A DNA stretch of 64,000 nt from Saussurea involucrata (lineage: Eukaryota; Streptophyta; Magnoliopsida; Asterales; Asteraceae). The notes beneath the pieces were generated by a model. It was given only the letters and a program-made list of their open reading frames with translations, was not told the DNA's origin and searched no databases. Each line of letters opens with the position of its first letter. Positions within the stretch are counted from its first letter, which is position 1. The position numbers were made by a program, and so were the translations under genes. Where the stretch lies: the NCBI GenBank assembly GCA_033807775.1, contig CM066320.1, positions 183,011,784 to 183,075,783 of the forward strand, written 5' to 3'. Below, piece after piece: positions 23,738-33,156 of the stretch.

Positions 23738-24492
23738 TATTATATATGTTTTAATTAGAAGGCGATCATGTAATAAGCGTCATTTTTGGTGAGAAATATG
23801 AGAAGTGCTTTTAAACCGTTGATCACTTTAAATCAAATACTCTCTTATGATATACGGCTTAAAAGAGAATTGATCCGGTGCATCTAATGTTCGTTCATTT
23901 CTCATCCAACGGTTGATAACCACTTCTCACATTTCTCATCAAATTTGACACTTCTCATCGGAACCTCACCGTTAATTATAATATACACTACGATAATTTC
24001 ATAACAATTTTCTTAAAACACTTGTAGAATTTTTTTTAATAAGAAATTATAATATTTATGAATATATATGAGTTTTTAAAAGAAAACTGGTTTTAGGTAA
24101 TTAATAATGACGTATCAATACTTTTTGTTCATATAGTAGTGAATAATATAAAATATTATTTTAATATCAAATCATGTTAATGATGTTTTGTAAAATATGT
24201 TCACAAGAATATATGAATAAATTATTAAATAAGATTTTGGTTATAAAAATACAAAGCGTATCTAATCATCAATTAATATTTATGTAATTTTTAATTTTTT
24301 AATTTTTTTAATTATATATAATTATGACATCTTCAACTTAACACTAATAAAAACACCAAAATAAAAGTGTTTTCATCTCCGATCAACATTAAAAAAAATA
24401 GATGTCTTCAAAGTCCAAACTTGACCTCTATATTCGGAGGTCGAGAAAGATGACATCTATAAATAAAATATTAACATAATACTAAGTTTTTA

Positions 24493-24523
<31 letters not shown>

Positions 24524-24556
24524 TTACTAGTTTAATATATGAAGTTATTATTATTA
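23738..24556. other. Downstream of TPK-A; repeat remnants, no gene
   Basis: About 23789-23966 is family D copy 2 (GTGAGAAATATGAGAAGTG...CCACTTCTCAC, with CCGGTGCATCTAATG in the middle). The rest is AT-rich, with a (TA)n tract at about 24497-24523. Confidence 0.5.
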
Positions 24557-24958
24557 GAGTAAACTTCACTTTTGTTCCCTAAAACGTTTGTAATTTTCAA
24601 TGGATATCGTTCCTAAACTATCGAAACTCGGATTTGGTCTCTCACGTTTGTAATTTCACTTGGTTTTGGTCTCTCTTTTCGGCCGTTAAAATTTTCCGTT
24701 AAATCCAATTAAATGAGGGGTATTATGGTCATTCTATATACTTTTTTATTTTCTAATAAAGATTTAAAAATAAATTTACCTATAATATCTACAGCCACCT
24801 ATTCTTTTCTTATATTATCATATATATATATATATATGAGGTCAGGTTCAGGAGAAAATCTAAAAAAAAAAGAAAAACTGAGGAATATCCTGGTTACTCT
24901 TAATTTGGAGGGTATGCACCTGTGCATACAACTTAATTTACTTGTATGCACAAGTGCA

Positions 24959-25613
24959 TGTTGGGGGATTTCGGAACAATATCGAGAGAGAGAAACAGAG
25001 TGATTATTAGAACTTGGATAAAAGACAGAGATCGCGTGAGAGCTCGCTTTCCGTAAGAGATATTTCGACCCTATTCTGCCCGGGTATCACGAAATTCTCT
25101 CGAAGATAATCTCTATTTTTCAGTGTGTCGATTAAGGCAGAAATCGACTCATACTTATACACCTTAGAGAATCGTAACCTACACCATATTGATATTGATA
25201 ATAATATCTCATTAAATGTGATTGATTGTGGGTTTAAAGACGGCAGTTACAAAACAAGAAGAAAACTTCCAGACGCTGGCGCCAGTCTCCGCGCCAGTCA
25301 ACTGGCGCCAGTATCAGCGCAGGCAAAATTTCAGAGCATGGCGCCAATCTTGGCGCCAGCCAACTGGCGCCGGCATCAGCGCCAACACACAATCCAGTGT
25401 TTGGCACCAGCACTGGCCCCGACGCCCAGCTCAGAAAACCACTTTGTAACATGCCAATCTTAACCGTCCAACAATCCCGGGTTCTAGTTAGCTTACACGA
25501 GTGTGCACTCCGCACCTCCTAACTCATGTTATAGCTTAGCTAACAACCCCATTATTATCTTTGTGAATCCAACTACACAAAATGAACCGATGATTTCACT
25601 AAAATCACCAACA
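24959..25613 (-). repeat. Copia 3' LTR (655 bp)
   Basis: Nearly identical to 29625-30355 except for a shorter GGCGCC-repeat block and a few substitutions. Confidence 0.92.
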
Positions 25614-26124
25614 TTCCTCCCCCATTTTAGTGCAATCCTTGATTCACAAAATAATTATTCAATACAGGTAAACAAACTCATGCATAAATGAAAATATCTA
25701 AAAGATTGAATTTCCATCTTAGTACATTACACATTTCAAATACTCGAGAATCCGGGTGTCCTATGGATTGAACCCGTCAACCCATTTGAGTACCAGAAAA
25801 TAACATACACATGAATTTAAATGACTCTCTAAAGTATAAACTTGACACTATACAGGCCATGTATCCTTATCCATTCGTGAGTGCATCAAAACCAAGTCCA
25901 AGCTTCTTGAAGCGGCCACACTTCACACTCATATAGGTAGTTCTTTTCTTCATGCACCTGCACATGCATTTTTACAAAAGAACAATTACCTCCTTCACTT
26001 GCAGTACCGAGCACATACCGTGGGATGATCATCTTGTGCTCCAATCCCTTAGAGTGAGCTTTCCCATTGAATTCAACTTCTAACGTTGTATTAGAAGGGA
26101 ATTGGGTATCTCACTGTTAGAGAT
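25614..26124 (-). other. Copia 3' untranslated region
   Basis: The polypurine tract lies at 25614-25627. The rest shows no coding capacity and runs to the end of RNase H. Confidence 0.6.
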
Positions 26125-27333
26125 TTAGATGGACTTTAATCCCATCCCTATCACCGACTTGTGAACCAAGTCCCTAGCTAACCCCTTCGTCAAGTGGTCC
26201 GCTAGATTTTGTTGCGACCGAACAAATTCAACCGAAATCACCCTATTCGTGATTAGCTCACGAATCATGCTATGTCTAACACCCAAGTGTCTAGACTTGC
26301 CATTATACACTTGACTATACGCTTTAGCCAAAGTAGCCTCACTATCACAACGGATAGAAATAGGTGATATTAGTTTCGGCCATAATGGAATTTCATGGAC
26401 CAAATTCCTTAGCCATTCCGCCTCTTTACCGGCAGCGGCTAATGCCACAAATTCCGACTCCATAGTCGAACTCGTGATGCAAGTTTGCTTCTTGGAAGCC
26501 CATGAGATGGAACCTCCCCCAAGCAAGTACACCCAACCACCCGTAGAAGAATGATCTTCCAAATTGGTAATCCAACTTGCATCCGAATATCCCTCCAATA
26601 TTGAAGGAAACCCGACATATGACAAACCATAATCAATGGTTTTCTTCAAGTATTTGAATACTCGTCTTATCTCTTGCCAATGGTGAATACTAGGATTACT
26701 AGTAAACCTACTCAACTTTCCTATGGCAAAAGCGATATCCGGCCTAGTGCTTGTCATGGCATACATCAAGCATCCAATAGCCTTTGAGTACTCGAGTTGT
26801 GACACCGCTTCACCCGAGTTGGGCATAAGCTTCACACTCAGATCCCATGGAGTACTCACCGGAGAACAATCAAAGCAATTAAATTTCTTTAATACTTTCT
26901 CAATGTAAGGAGATTGCGTAATTGCAATCCCTTTGTTCTCACGCTTGATCCTTATTCCAAGGATCACCTCCGCCTCTCCCATATCTTTCATGGAAAAACT
27001 CAACGACAAAAACTCTTTGGTTTTCCCAACTTGATTTTGGTCGGTGCCAAAGATCAACATGTCGTCAACATATAAGCAAATGATTACACCATTACCGGAT
27101 GTGTCAAATTTGCTATATACACACTTGTCCGCTTGGTTTATCATAAAACCGTTGGACAAGATAACCTCATCAAATTTCTGATGCCATTGTTTGGGTGCTT
27201 GTTTCAGCCCATACAATGATTTTACAAGTTTACATACCTTATGCTCCATCCCGGGCATAACAAAACCTTCCAGTTGTTTCATGTAAACTTCCTCCTCCAA
27301 GTCACCATTCAAGAATGCCGTTTTGACATCCAT
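26125..27333 (-). CDS. Copia reverse transcriptase (C-terminal part) and RNase H
   Basis: A 402-codon frame. It begins DVKTAFLNGDLEEEVYMKQ, a conserved RT block. The catalytic motif CLYVDDMLIFG is at about residues 90-100. The connection runs to GCLMYAMTSTRPDIAFA. RNase H has GYSDASW, the active-site Glu in STMESEFVAL, IRCDSEATLAKA and HLGVRHS. It ends near the 3' LTR in the usual way. In the element it would copy RNA into DNA in virus-like particles. A one-base frameshift near 27335 separates it from the N-terminal RT part, so it is not expected to give an active enzyme. Confidence 0.88.
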   Translation of the reverse strand: MDVKTAFLNGDLEEEVYMKQLEGFVMPGMEHKVCKLVKSLYGLKQAPKQWHQKFDEVILSNGFMINQADKCVYSKFDTSGNGVIICLYVDDMLIFGTDQNQVGKTKEFLSLSFSMKDMGEAEVILGIRIKRENKGIAITQSPYIEKVLKKFNCFDCSPVSTPWDLSVKLMPNSGEAVSQLEYSKAIGCLMYAMTSTRPDIAFAIGKLSRFTSNPSIHHWQEIRRVFKYLKKTIDYGLSYVGFPSILEGYSDASWITNLEDHSSTGGWVYLLGGGSISWASKKQTCITSSTMESEFVALAAAGKEAEWLRNLVHEIPLWPKLISPISIRCDSEATLAKAYSQVYNGKSRHLGVRHSMIRELITNRVISVEFVRSQQNLADHLTKGLARDLVHKSVIGMGLKSI

Positions 27334-27914
27334 TTGTGAATCACTAAATTGTGGATAGCTCCTAAGGCTATCAACAATCTAATCGTGGAGATCCTTGCAA
27401 CCGGGGCATAAGTATCGAAATAATCGATGCCTTCCCGTTGCCTAAAGCCTTGGATTACTAATCGAGCTTTGAACTTGTCGATTGATCCATCCGCTTTCAT
27501 CTTCCTTTTGAAGATCCACTTGCATCCCAAAGGTTTGCAACCCGGAGGCAAGTCCGATAATACCCAAGTATTATTCCCCATGATGGAGTCCATCTCATCA
27601 TGCATTGCTTCTTTCCAGAAAGCAACATCTTGAGACTTCATAGCCTCATCAAATGATTTTGGATCCTCCTCAATATTATAACAGTAAAGGAATTGGGATC
27701 CAATCTCATCTCTTGATCCCTCTACCAAGTATACATGGAAATCGGGACCAAAGGATTTTTCAATCCTTCCTCTTTTGCTCCTTTGAAGCATTGGAGATTC
27801 GGTTGGAACAATTGTTTGTTCTTCAACCTCACTAGTTCTACTAGTACTTGGAACTATGTCCTTCGGCCTAGGTATTGAAGAGAATCTAGTCTCATCAAAT
27901 AACGCATCTCTCAA
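27309..27914 (-). CDS. Copia reverse transcriptase, N-terminal part (broken)
   Basis: It includes DPKSFDEAM-type and FWKEAMHDEMDSIMGNNTW segments and the block CKWIFKRKMKADGSIDKFKA...GFRQREGIDYFDTYAPV, characteristic of copia RT. It begins directly after an in-frame stop (TAA at 27915-27917) and leaves the RT frame near 27335 through a frameshift. Non-functional as read. Confidence 0.8.
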   Translation of the reverse strand: MRDALFDETRFSSIPRPKDIVPSTSRTSEVEEQTIVPTESPMLQRSKRGRIEKSFGPDFHVYLVEGSRDEIGSQFLYCYNIEEDPKSFDEAMKSQDVAFWKEAMHDEMDSIMGNNTWVLSDLPPGCKPLGCKWIFKRKMKADGSIDKFKARLVIQGFRQREGIDYFDTYAPVARISTIRLLIALGAIHNLVIHKWMSKRHS

Positions 27915-28166
27915 TTATATAACGGTGTGAACCGCTATAGAATAATTAGGTTCAATAACATAGAACGTATAAGCTTTGGAATGCTCGACATATCCAACAA
28001 AGATGCAGTCAATACCTTTCTCACCCAAAGACTTCCTTTTGGGTTCGGGTAGTCGAACAACCGCTCGACAGCCCCAAACTCGAATATAACTCAAGTTAGG
28101 CCTTTTCTTGAACCAAAGTTCATATGGGGTAATCTTGTTCCTTTTATTGGGAACTCGATTCAACAA
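27915..28166 (-). pseudogene. Copia integrase C-terminal remnant
   Basis: The segment LNRVPNKRNKITPYELWF...RVWGCRAVV...CIFVGYVEHSKAYTFY is the copia integrase region downstream of the catalytic core. It is bounded by in-frame stops on both sides (TAG near 28167, TAA near 27915). The DDE core itself is absent. Confidence 0.75.
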
Positions 28167-28697
28167 CTAACAAGCCGTTAGCATGGCTTCACCCCAAAAA
28201 CCATCTAGCAATTCATTTGCAACATAAAACAATTCATAAAGCAACATAAAGCAATTCATTTGCAACATAAACAGAATTTGAAACAAAACTCTTTTATTCA
28301 AATTCAACATAAACATATTATTTAGCAAATAACCAAATCCAACAAAAGAGCCACCATTTGACAAGATAAACTTGTCGGACTCATAAACTTGCCTATACCC
28401 TAACTTATTCAAGATACTACCGGAAACCAAATTCTTTCGAATTCGTGGTACAAACAAAACATCTAAAAGTTCAACTATTTTGCCAGAACTAAATTCTAGC
28501 CTAACTAAGCCACGACCAAGAATGAGAGCACTCGACTCGTTCCCCATGTGTAGCATTGATCTGTCTTCAACCGGTTCCATAGAGATGAACCAACGACGAT
28601 CCTTGCACACATGACTCGTAGCACCCGAGTCGATCCACCAAGCAACATCATCATCCTGCACGTAAAATGATTCAGATATTAGTGGTACATAATTCAA
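28167..28697 (-). pseudogene. Copia protease with integrase-core deletion
   Basis: It contains the aspartic-protease motif WWIDSGATSHVC (D-S-G at residues about 23-25) and the following SGATSHV...LLDVLFVPRIRKNLVSGSIL. After about residue 130 a short repetitive stretch (CAACATAAA/AATTCAT-type repeats at about 28205-28275) leads straight to LLDGFWGEAMLTAC. That phrase normally lies after the integrase catalytic core, so the zinc-binding and catalytic integrase domains have been deleted. A stop ends the frame. Confidence 0.75.
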
Positions 28698-29065
28698 ATT
28701 TGAATTAAACCAAAGTCAAAATTCTGACCTTGTCGTGGGTTTTGATCATTGGATCCTTCCCCGCCACCACTTGTGCTTGCTCCATTCTTACTCTTGACAA
28801 CCCGACAATCCCGCTTGAGATGGACGGTCATCCCACAGGTCCAACAGGTTAATTTAACCTTTTTATTGGGCCCTTTCTTGGCTTCGTTGAACTTCCGTTT
28901 TCCCTTGAAGTTGTTAGGTTTTCCCTCTTCCACCATGTTCACCGAAGGTGCAGAAACCTCTTTTATCTTAGGTTTCTCAGCCTCTTGCGCCCGAAGAGAT
29001 TCCTCTATGCGCAAGTGACTACCGAGTTGTACAAGGGACAACTCTTCCTTCTTGTGTTTCAACAT
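28694..29065 (-). CDS. Copia gag C-terminal part with CCHC zinc knuckle (broken frame)
   Basis: It contains LKHKKEELSLVQLGSHLRIEE and the nucleic-acid-binding knuckle CWTCGMTVHLKRDC (C-x2-C-x4-H-x4-C). It is offset by frameshifts from the N-terminal gag (near 29070-29080) and from the protease (near 28695). In the element it would package RNA. Confidence 0.8.
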   Translation of the reverse strand: MLKHKKEELSLVQLGSHLRIEESLRAQEAEKPKIKEVSAPSVNMVEEGKPNNFKGKRKFNEAKKGPNKKVKLTCWTCGMTVHLKRDCRVVKSKNGASTSGGGEGSNDQNPRQGQNFDFGLIQI

Positions 29066-29592
29066 ATGTTTGAAGTCTTTCCAAGAGGGGGCAGTTTATC
29101 AATAATACTCGATACAGAGATGGATTCGTCCATCTTTATATCATGTTGAGCATATTGGTCGAGAATGCGAATGAACTCATTATATTGCTCCATTACCGGC
29201 CTTGAGTCCACCATCTTGTAATTATTAAAATTACTAACCAGGAACTTCTTACTAGAAGCATCCTCCGCCATGTATTTGGACTCAAGAGAGTCCCATAGCT
29301 CTTTGGCGGATTCAACGTTTTGGTAGATATCAAAGAGGGAGTCACACATACCGTGTAAGATATGGCCACGACAGATGTAGTCGTCGTTCTCCCATTTGCC
29401 GCGACGCCGGGTCATCTCCAACGTCTCTTCTTCCATTACCTCCGGCATCGGGGTGCTTAGCACGTACACGACCTTCAACGTCGTCAACAAGAAGTGCATC
29501 TTCTTCTGCCATCTACGGAAATCAACGCCTTCAAAATTCTCCAGCTTTGTGAACATGGACGTCATATCTCTCATGGACTGATCACTCGCCAT
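29059..29592 (-). CDS. Copia gag N-terminal part
   Basis: Starts MASDQSMRDMTSMFTKLENF shortly after the 5' LTR. Contains FRRWQKKMHFLLTTLKVVYVL and ELWDSLESKYMAED, the typical UBN2/gag-polypeptide signature of copia elements. The frame ends early after LPPLGKTSNIC through a frameshift near a run of C residues (29082-29090). The start codon is supported by its position about 30 bases inside the LTR. Confidence 0.85.
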   Translation of the reverse strand: MASDQSMRDMTSMFTKLENFEGVDFRRWQKKMHFLLTTLKVVYVLSTPMPEVMEEETLEMTRRRGKWENDDYICRGHILHGMCDSLFDIYQNVESAKELWDSLESKYMAEDASSKKFLVSNFNNYKMVDSRPVMEQYNEFIRILDQYAQHDIKMDESISVSSIIDKLPPLGKTSNIC

Positions 29593-29624
29593 CTCTCTTC
29601 ACGATGACAAATATCTCTTATGAT

Positions 29625-30355
29625 TGTTGGGGGATTTCGGAACAATATCGAGAGAGAGAGAAACAGAGTGATTATTAGAACTTGGATAAAAGGCAGAGAT
29701 CGCGTGAGAGCTCGCTTTCCGTAAGAGATATTTCGACCCTATTCTGCCCGGGTATCACGAAATTCTCTCGAGGATAATCTCTATTTTTCAGTGTGTCGAT
29801 TAAGGCAGAAATCGACTCATACTTATACACCTTAGAGAATCGTAACCTACACCATATTGATACTGATAATAATATCTCATTAAATGAGATTGATTGTGGG
29901 TTTAAAGACGGCAGTTACAAAACAAGAAGAAAACTTCCAGACGCTGGCGCCAGTCAGTCAACTAGCGCCAGTATCAGCGCGGGCAACATTCCAGAGCCTG
30001 GCGCCAGTCTTGGCGCCAGCCAACTGGCGCCGACATCAGCGCCAACACACAATCCAGTGTCTGGCGCCAGTCTTGGCGCCAACAAACTGGCGCCAACAAA
30101 CTGGCGCCAACAAACTGGCGCCAACAAACTGGCGCCAACAAACTGGCGCCAACACTGGCCCCGACGCCCAGCTCAGAAAACCACTTTGTAACATGCCAAT
30201 CTTAACCGTCCAACAATCCCGGGTTCTAGTTAGCTTACACGAGTGTGCACTCTGCACCTCCTAACTCACGTTATAGCTTAGCTAACAACCCCATTATTAT
30301 CTTTGTGAATCCAACTACACAAAATGAACCGATGATTTCACTAAAATCACCAACA
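29625..30355 (-). repeat. Copia 5' LTR (731 bp)
   Basis: Longer than its partner mainly because of a 14-bp unit (CTGGCGCCAACAAA) repeated about five times at about 30086-30155. A perfect GTGCA duplication follows its right end. Confidence 0.92.
30086..30160. repeat. 14-bp tandem repeat CTGGCGCCAACAAA, about five copies
   Basis: Directly readable exact units. Each contains the palindrome GGCGCC. The equivalent spot in the other LTR (near 25390-25420) has no such run. Confidence 0.92.
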
Positions 30356-30439
30356 GTGCATACCGTCCAGATGAAGACTACCAGAGTATTTCTCGACTTT
30401 TCATTTGTTTTTAAGATTTTCCCTTAAACCTCTCTCTCT

Positions 30440-30454
30440 ATATATTAAACCTCC

Positions 30455-30495
<41 letters not shown>
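30440..30495. repeat. CT and TA microsatellite between MITEs A2 and B1
   Basis: A (CT)n then (TA)n tract joins the end of one foldback element to the start of the next. Confidence 0.85.
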
Positions 30496-30881
30496 GAGGG
30501 ATAATAAATTGCAAACCTCTAAATGTGTGTAAACTTTGTAAACTTTGGATTTCATAGGTTTTATTGATGAATTGTTTCATGAAATTGTTTATTTTGATGA
30601 AAGTGTTTCATATCATTCATTTTCTTGATGAAATTGTTTCATATATTTGTGTTTTTTTATGTAAAAACGAAAAAATTTCATCAAGTTGAGAAATATATGA
30701 AACAGTTTCATAGGAATGAAAAAAATATATGAAACCACATAAAAAAACACAAATATATGAAACAATTTTATTAAGAAATGAATGATATGAAACAATTTCA
30801 TGAAACATTTTCATCAAGAAATCTATGAAATCCAAAGTTTACAAAGTTTGCACGAAAAAAAAGTTTACAAAATAGTAGGCC
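30496..30881. mobile_element. Foldback MITE family B, copy 1
   Basis: Begins GAGGGATAATAAATTGCAAAC. It contains many inverted repeats of TGATGAAATTGTTTCAT type that pair across the centre and ends GTTTACAAAATAGTAGGCC before another (TA)n. Copy 2 is at 34959-35342. Confidence 0.8.
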
Positions 30882-31250
30882 TATATATATATATATATAT
30901 ACTTTACTCTAAAATATAAAACAAAACTTAAACCCCATAATTCCAAGCAACCCACCACCAGATCCCCTTCCCCTTCCATTTCCCTTTCATCTTTCTTCAT
31001 TACCCTCTCTGAAACGTCGCCACCATTTCTTCAACCTCCATCAACCACAAGATGTCAAGCACACGCCATCACAAAATACTAAAATACCTTTCATTTAATT
31101 GGATTTAACGGAAAAAGTTAACGTACGTTAGGAGGAGGGATCAAAACCGAGTGAAATTACAAACGTGAGGACCAAATCCGAGTTTCGATAATTTAGGGAC
31201 GATATCCATTGAAAATTACAAACATTAAGGACCAAAAATGAAGTTATTTA

Positions 31251-31454
31251 TTTAGTGTGTGATTAGAGTTATTTATTTCACAGCTTAATGAACCTATTAT
31301 TTTTAATGTTTTTTTAGTGTTTTATTTCTATTGATTAAGTTAAAAATGGTCTTGATAATAATTTCTAAAAGTCCACACGACACTTAAAAAATAGTGCTAA
31401 AAGTTAGATGTAATGGATAGTCTAATAATCATTGTGACATGACGTTTATATATA
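31251..31454. other. Short AT-rich spacer
   Basis: I see no gene or repeat boundary here. Confidence 0.4.
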
Positions 31455-31691
31455 GAGGGATGTTCAGTGAAAAATCTCAAAAAAACAAAATAATGAAGAA
31501 CACCCTATTGGCCTTCATCTGGATATATGCTATTGTGCATACAGGTAAATTATGTTGTTTTTTTGTTTTTATGTACAAGTGCATATGCACGTGTGCATGT
31601 TACAAATTACTTGTATGCACAAGTGCATATCGTCCAGATGAAGGGCCACCAGGGTATTCTTCAGTTTTCCGTTTTTTGAGGTTTTCCCCTG
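31455..31691. mobile_element. Foldback MITE family A, copy 3
   Basis: Starts GAGGGATGTTCAGTGAAAAA after TATATATA and ends GGTTTTCCCCTG before TATATATTG. The interior has the TGCACAAGTGCATA loop and the CCAGATGAAGGGCCACCAGG arm. Confidence 0.8.
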
Positions 31692-31794
31692 TATATATTG
31701 ATGTTTGGTTTGGAATAAAAAAGTTGATTACCAGCTTTAATGAAAAATAAACATAAACAGGTATAAATATTTAATATGATTCTATCGTGTGAGA

Positions 31795-32012
31795 AAAAAA
31801 AAGTTAAGGTGAGAAGTTAAAAACGGATATGGACCCTTGATCATTTTTAATCTCAAACCCATCATTGAGTTGCGCTTGATACGGGGATTGATCCGGTGCA
31901 TCTCATCTCGGTGCATCTCATTGTAATGTGCATCCAAAGGTGGAAATCTTTTCTTACTCTTCTCACCGTAACTTTCATTCTCACCGTAACTTTCATTCTC
32001 ACCGGAACGCAA
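31795..32012. repeat. Dispersed foldback repeat family D, copy 3
   Basis: Shares TTGATCATTTTTAATC and CCGGTGCATCTCATCTCGGT with copies at about 7083-7262 and 23789-23966. It ends with a direct repeat of TCACCGTAACTTTCATTC. Confidence 0.6.
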
Positions 32013-32057
32013 CCCTCGATTAGTACCATATGTTGATCAATAACTATTATTGATATT

Positions 32058-32347
32058 TTTTTTGAACGGCATTTAACACACACACGCTCCCGAGGTATCC
32101 GAGCTCCCACTTAAGGGTGCCACCCGACTAATCCCCGGCGACCCGGCCCAGCCTTTGGCTGGACCCGAACGGCCCGGAAGTGGATCCCATAGACTGGATC
32201 CTCCGCAACCGTCCCCGGACCCGGCCCCAAAGGACCAAGCCCAAAGTCTAGATACCGCCGAAGTGCAGACCCCATGGTTCGAACTTGAGACATAGGCCTT
32301 CCAGCACTATCCCCAAGCCTTTGCCACCGAGCTAACACCCCTTTGGT
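32058..32347 (-). mobile_element. tRNA-derived SINE with 18-bp target duplication
   Basis: The perfect direct repeat ATAACTATTATTGATATT occurs at 32040-32057 and 32348-32365. Between them, read on the minus strand, are an A-box-like TTAGCTCGGTGGC, a B-box-like AGTTCGAACC, a long CG-rich body and a terminal A-run. This is the hallmark of a SINE moved by LINE machinery. It lies about 90 bp upstream of the TPK-B start codon. Confidence 0.9.
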
Positions 32348-32421
32348 ATAACTATTATTGATATTGAAGCTTTGAATTGTTTGTAATTATGACTCACAGA
32401 CTTTGATATACACCAAGCTTC

Positions 32422-32466
32422 ATGGAAGAAATATCCATCAAAGTACCTCAAGATGAATTCAGATGA
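32422..32466 (+). promoter_or_regulatory. Upstream ORF overlapping the TPK-B start
   Basis: An ATG at 32422, in the place homologous to the TPK-A start codon, opens a 14-codon frame (MEEISIKVPQDEFR) ending at TGA 32464-32466. It is in a different frame from TPK-B and overlaps its ATG at 32453. It could lower translation of TPK-B, or mark a frameshifted old N-terminus. Confidence 0.6.
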
Positions 32467-33156
32467 TTTATGGAATATGGCCATCGTATTTGTTATCTAC
32501 TTGGGTTCGAGTACCGTTATCTTTTATGCCGCCAGATACCACATTTCTAGAAAGATAAAAACAAACGACATTCTTGATACTGTTTATTTCGCCTTTGTTA
32601 TAATGACTTCTGTTGGGTATGGAGACCTTTCTCCTGACGACCCTCTTGCATTCATTTTTTCTACCATCTTCTCCCTCTGGGGTATGTATGTTTTGGGGGT
32701 ACTTCTACATATGGCTTTAGAAGCTTTACACGACCAACAACAACAAATAACGCGTGAAAATGCGTCGTCAAGTGGTACATATCAAAATGCAAAGAAATTG
32801 ATCAAGAAAAACGGCAAAATAATAGGGCTTTCCCTTTTAGGGATTCTGTTATTCGAGACCGTTATCTTGATTCTAATCGAGGATTTGAACTTTGCTCATG
32901 CGTTTTATTGTATCAGTATAACAATCACAAGTGCAGGTACCGAAAAATGCTTCTCAACAAAACTTGGACGAAGTTTCGCAATATTCTTGATAATAGTTGG
33001 TGCTCTTTATAAATATTACATGCTCTTAACTATTACCAAGGTATACATTGAAACAAAACAAAGGTCAAAAGTGAAAAGAACGATGACAGTTGTATCGGTG
33101 GGGCCACCGAAACCAAAGTCTGATGATAAGAAGAAGAAGGAAGAAGATGTTCCAAT
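32453..33156 (+). other. TPK-B exon 1
   Basis: Contains both pore units and ends at AT|GTAAGT. Confidence 0.85.

Larger units (their letters stand above)
24959..30355 (-). mobile_element. Ty1/copia retrotransposon, full-length but broken, 5.4 kb
   Basis: Two LTRs (24959-25613 and 29625-30355) begin TGTTGGGGGATTTCGG and end ATCACCAACA. They are flanked by a perfect 5-bp duplication GTGCA (24954-24958, 30356-30360). The minus-strand polypurine tract AAATGGGGGAGGAA abuts the left (3') LTR. The gene order on the minus strand is gag, protease, integrase remnant, RT, RNase H, as in copia. The coding region carries several frameshifts and two in-frame stops. The integrase catalytic core is missing. 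Confidence 0.92.
24838..30439. mobile_element. Foldback MITE family A, copy 2, split by a copia element
   Basis: The left half 24838-24958 begins GAGGTCAGGTTCAGGAGAAAA. The right half resumes at 30361 with the CCGTCCAGATGAAG arm and ends near 30439 in a CT run. The copia element and its GTGCA duplication sit exactly in the loop. It lies in a TA microsatellite. Confidence 0.85.
24557..31250. mobile_element. Mutator-like TIR element (nested host of MITE and copia)
   Basis: Left about 24557-24725 and right about 31075-31250 are inverted repeats of each other, sharing TTGTAATTTTCAATGGATAT and CGAAACTCGGATTTGGTC plus the ATTTAACGG region. The flanking bases TTATTAG / TTATTTAG are similar but give no clean duplication. 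Without the later insertions (copia and MITEs) the element would be under 1 kb. No transposase is seen. Confidence 0.7.
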
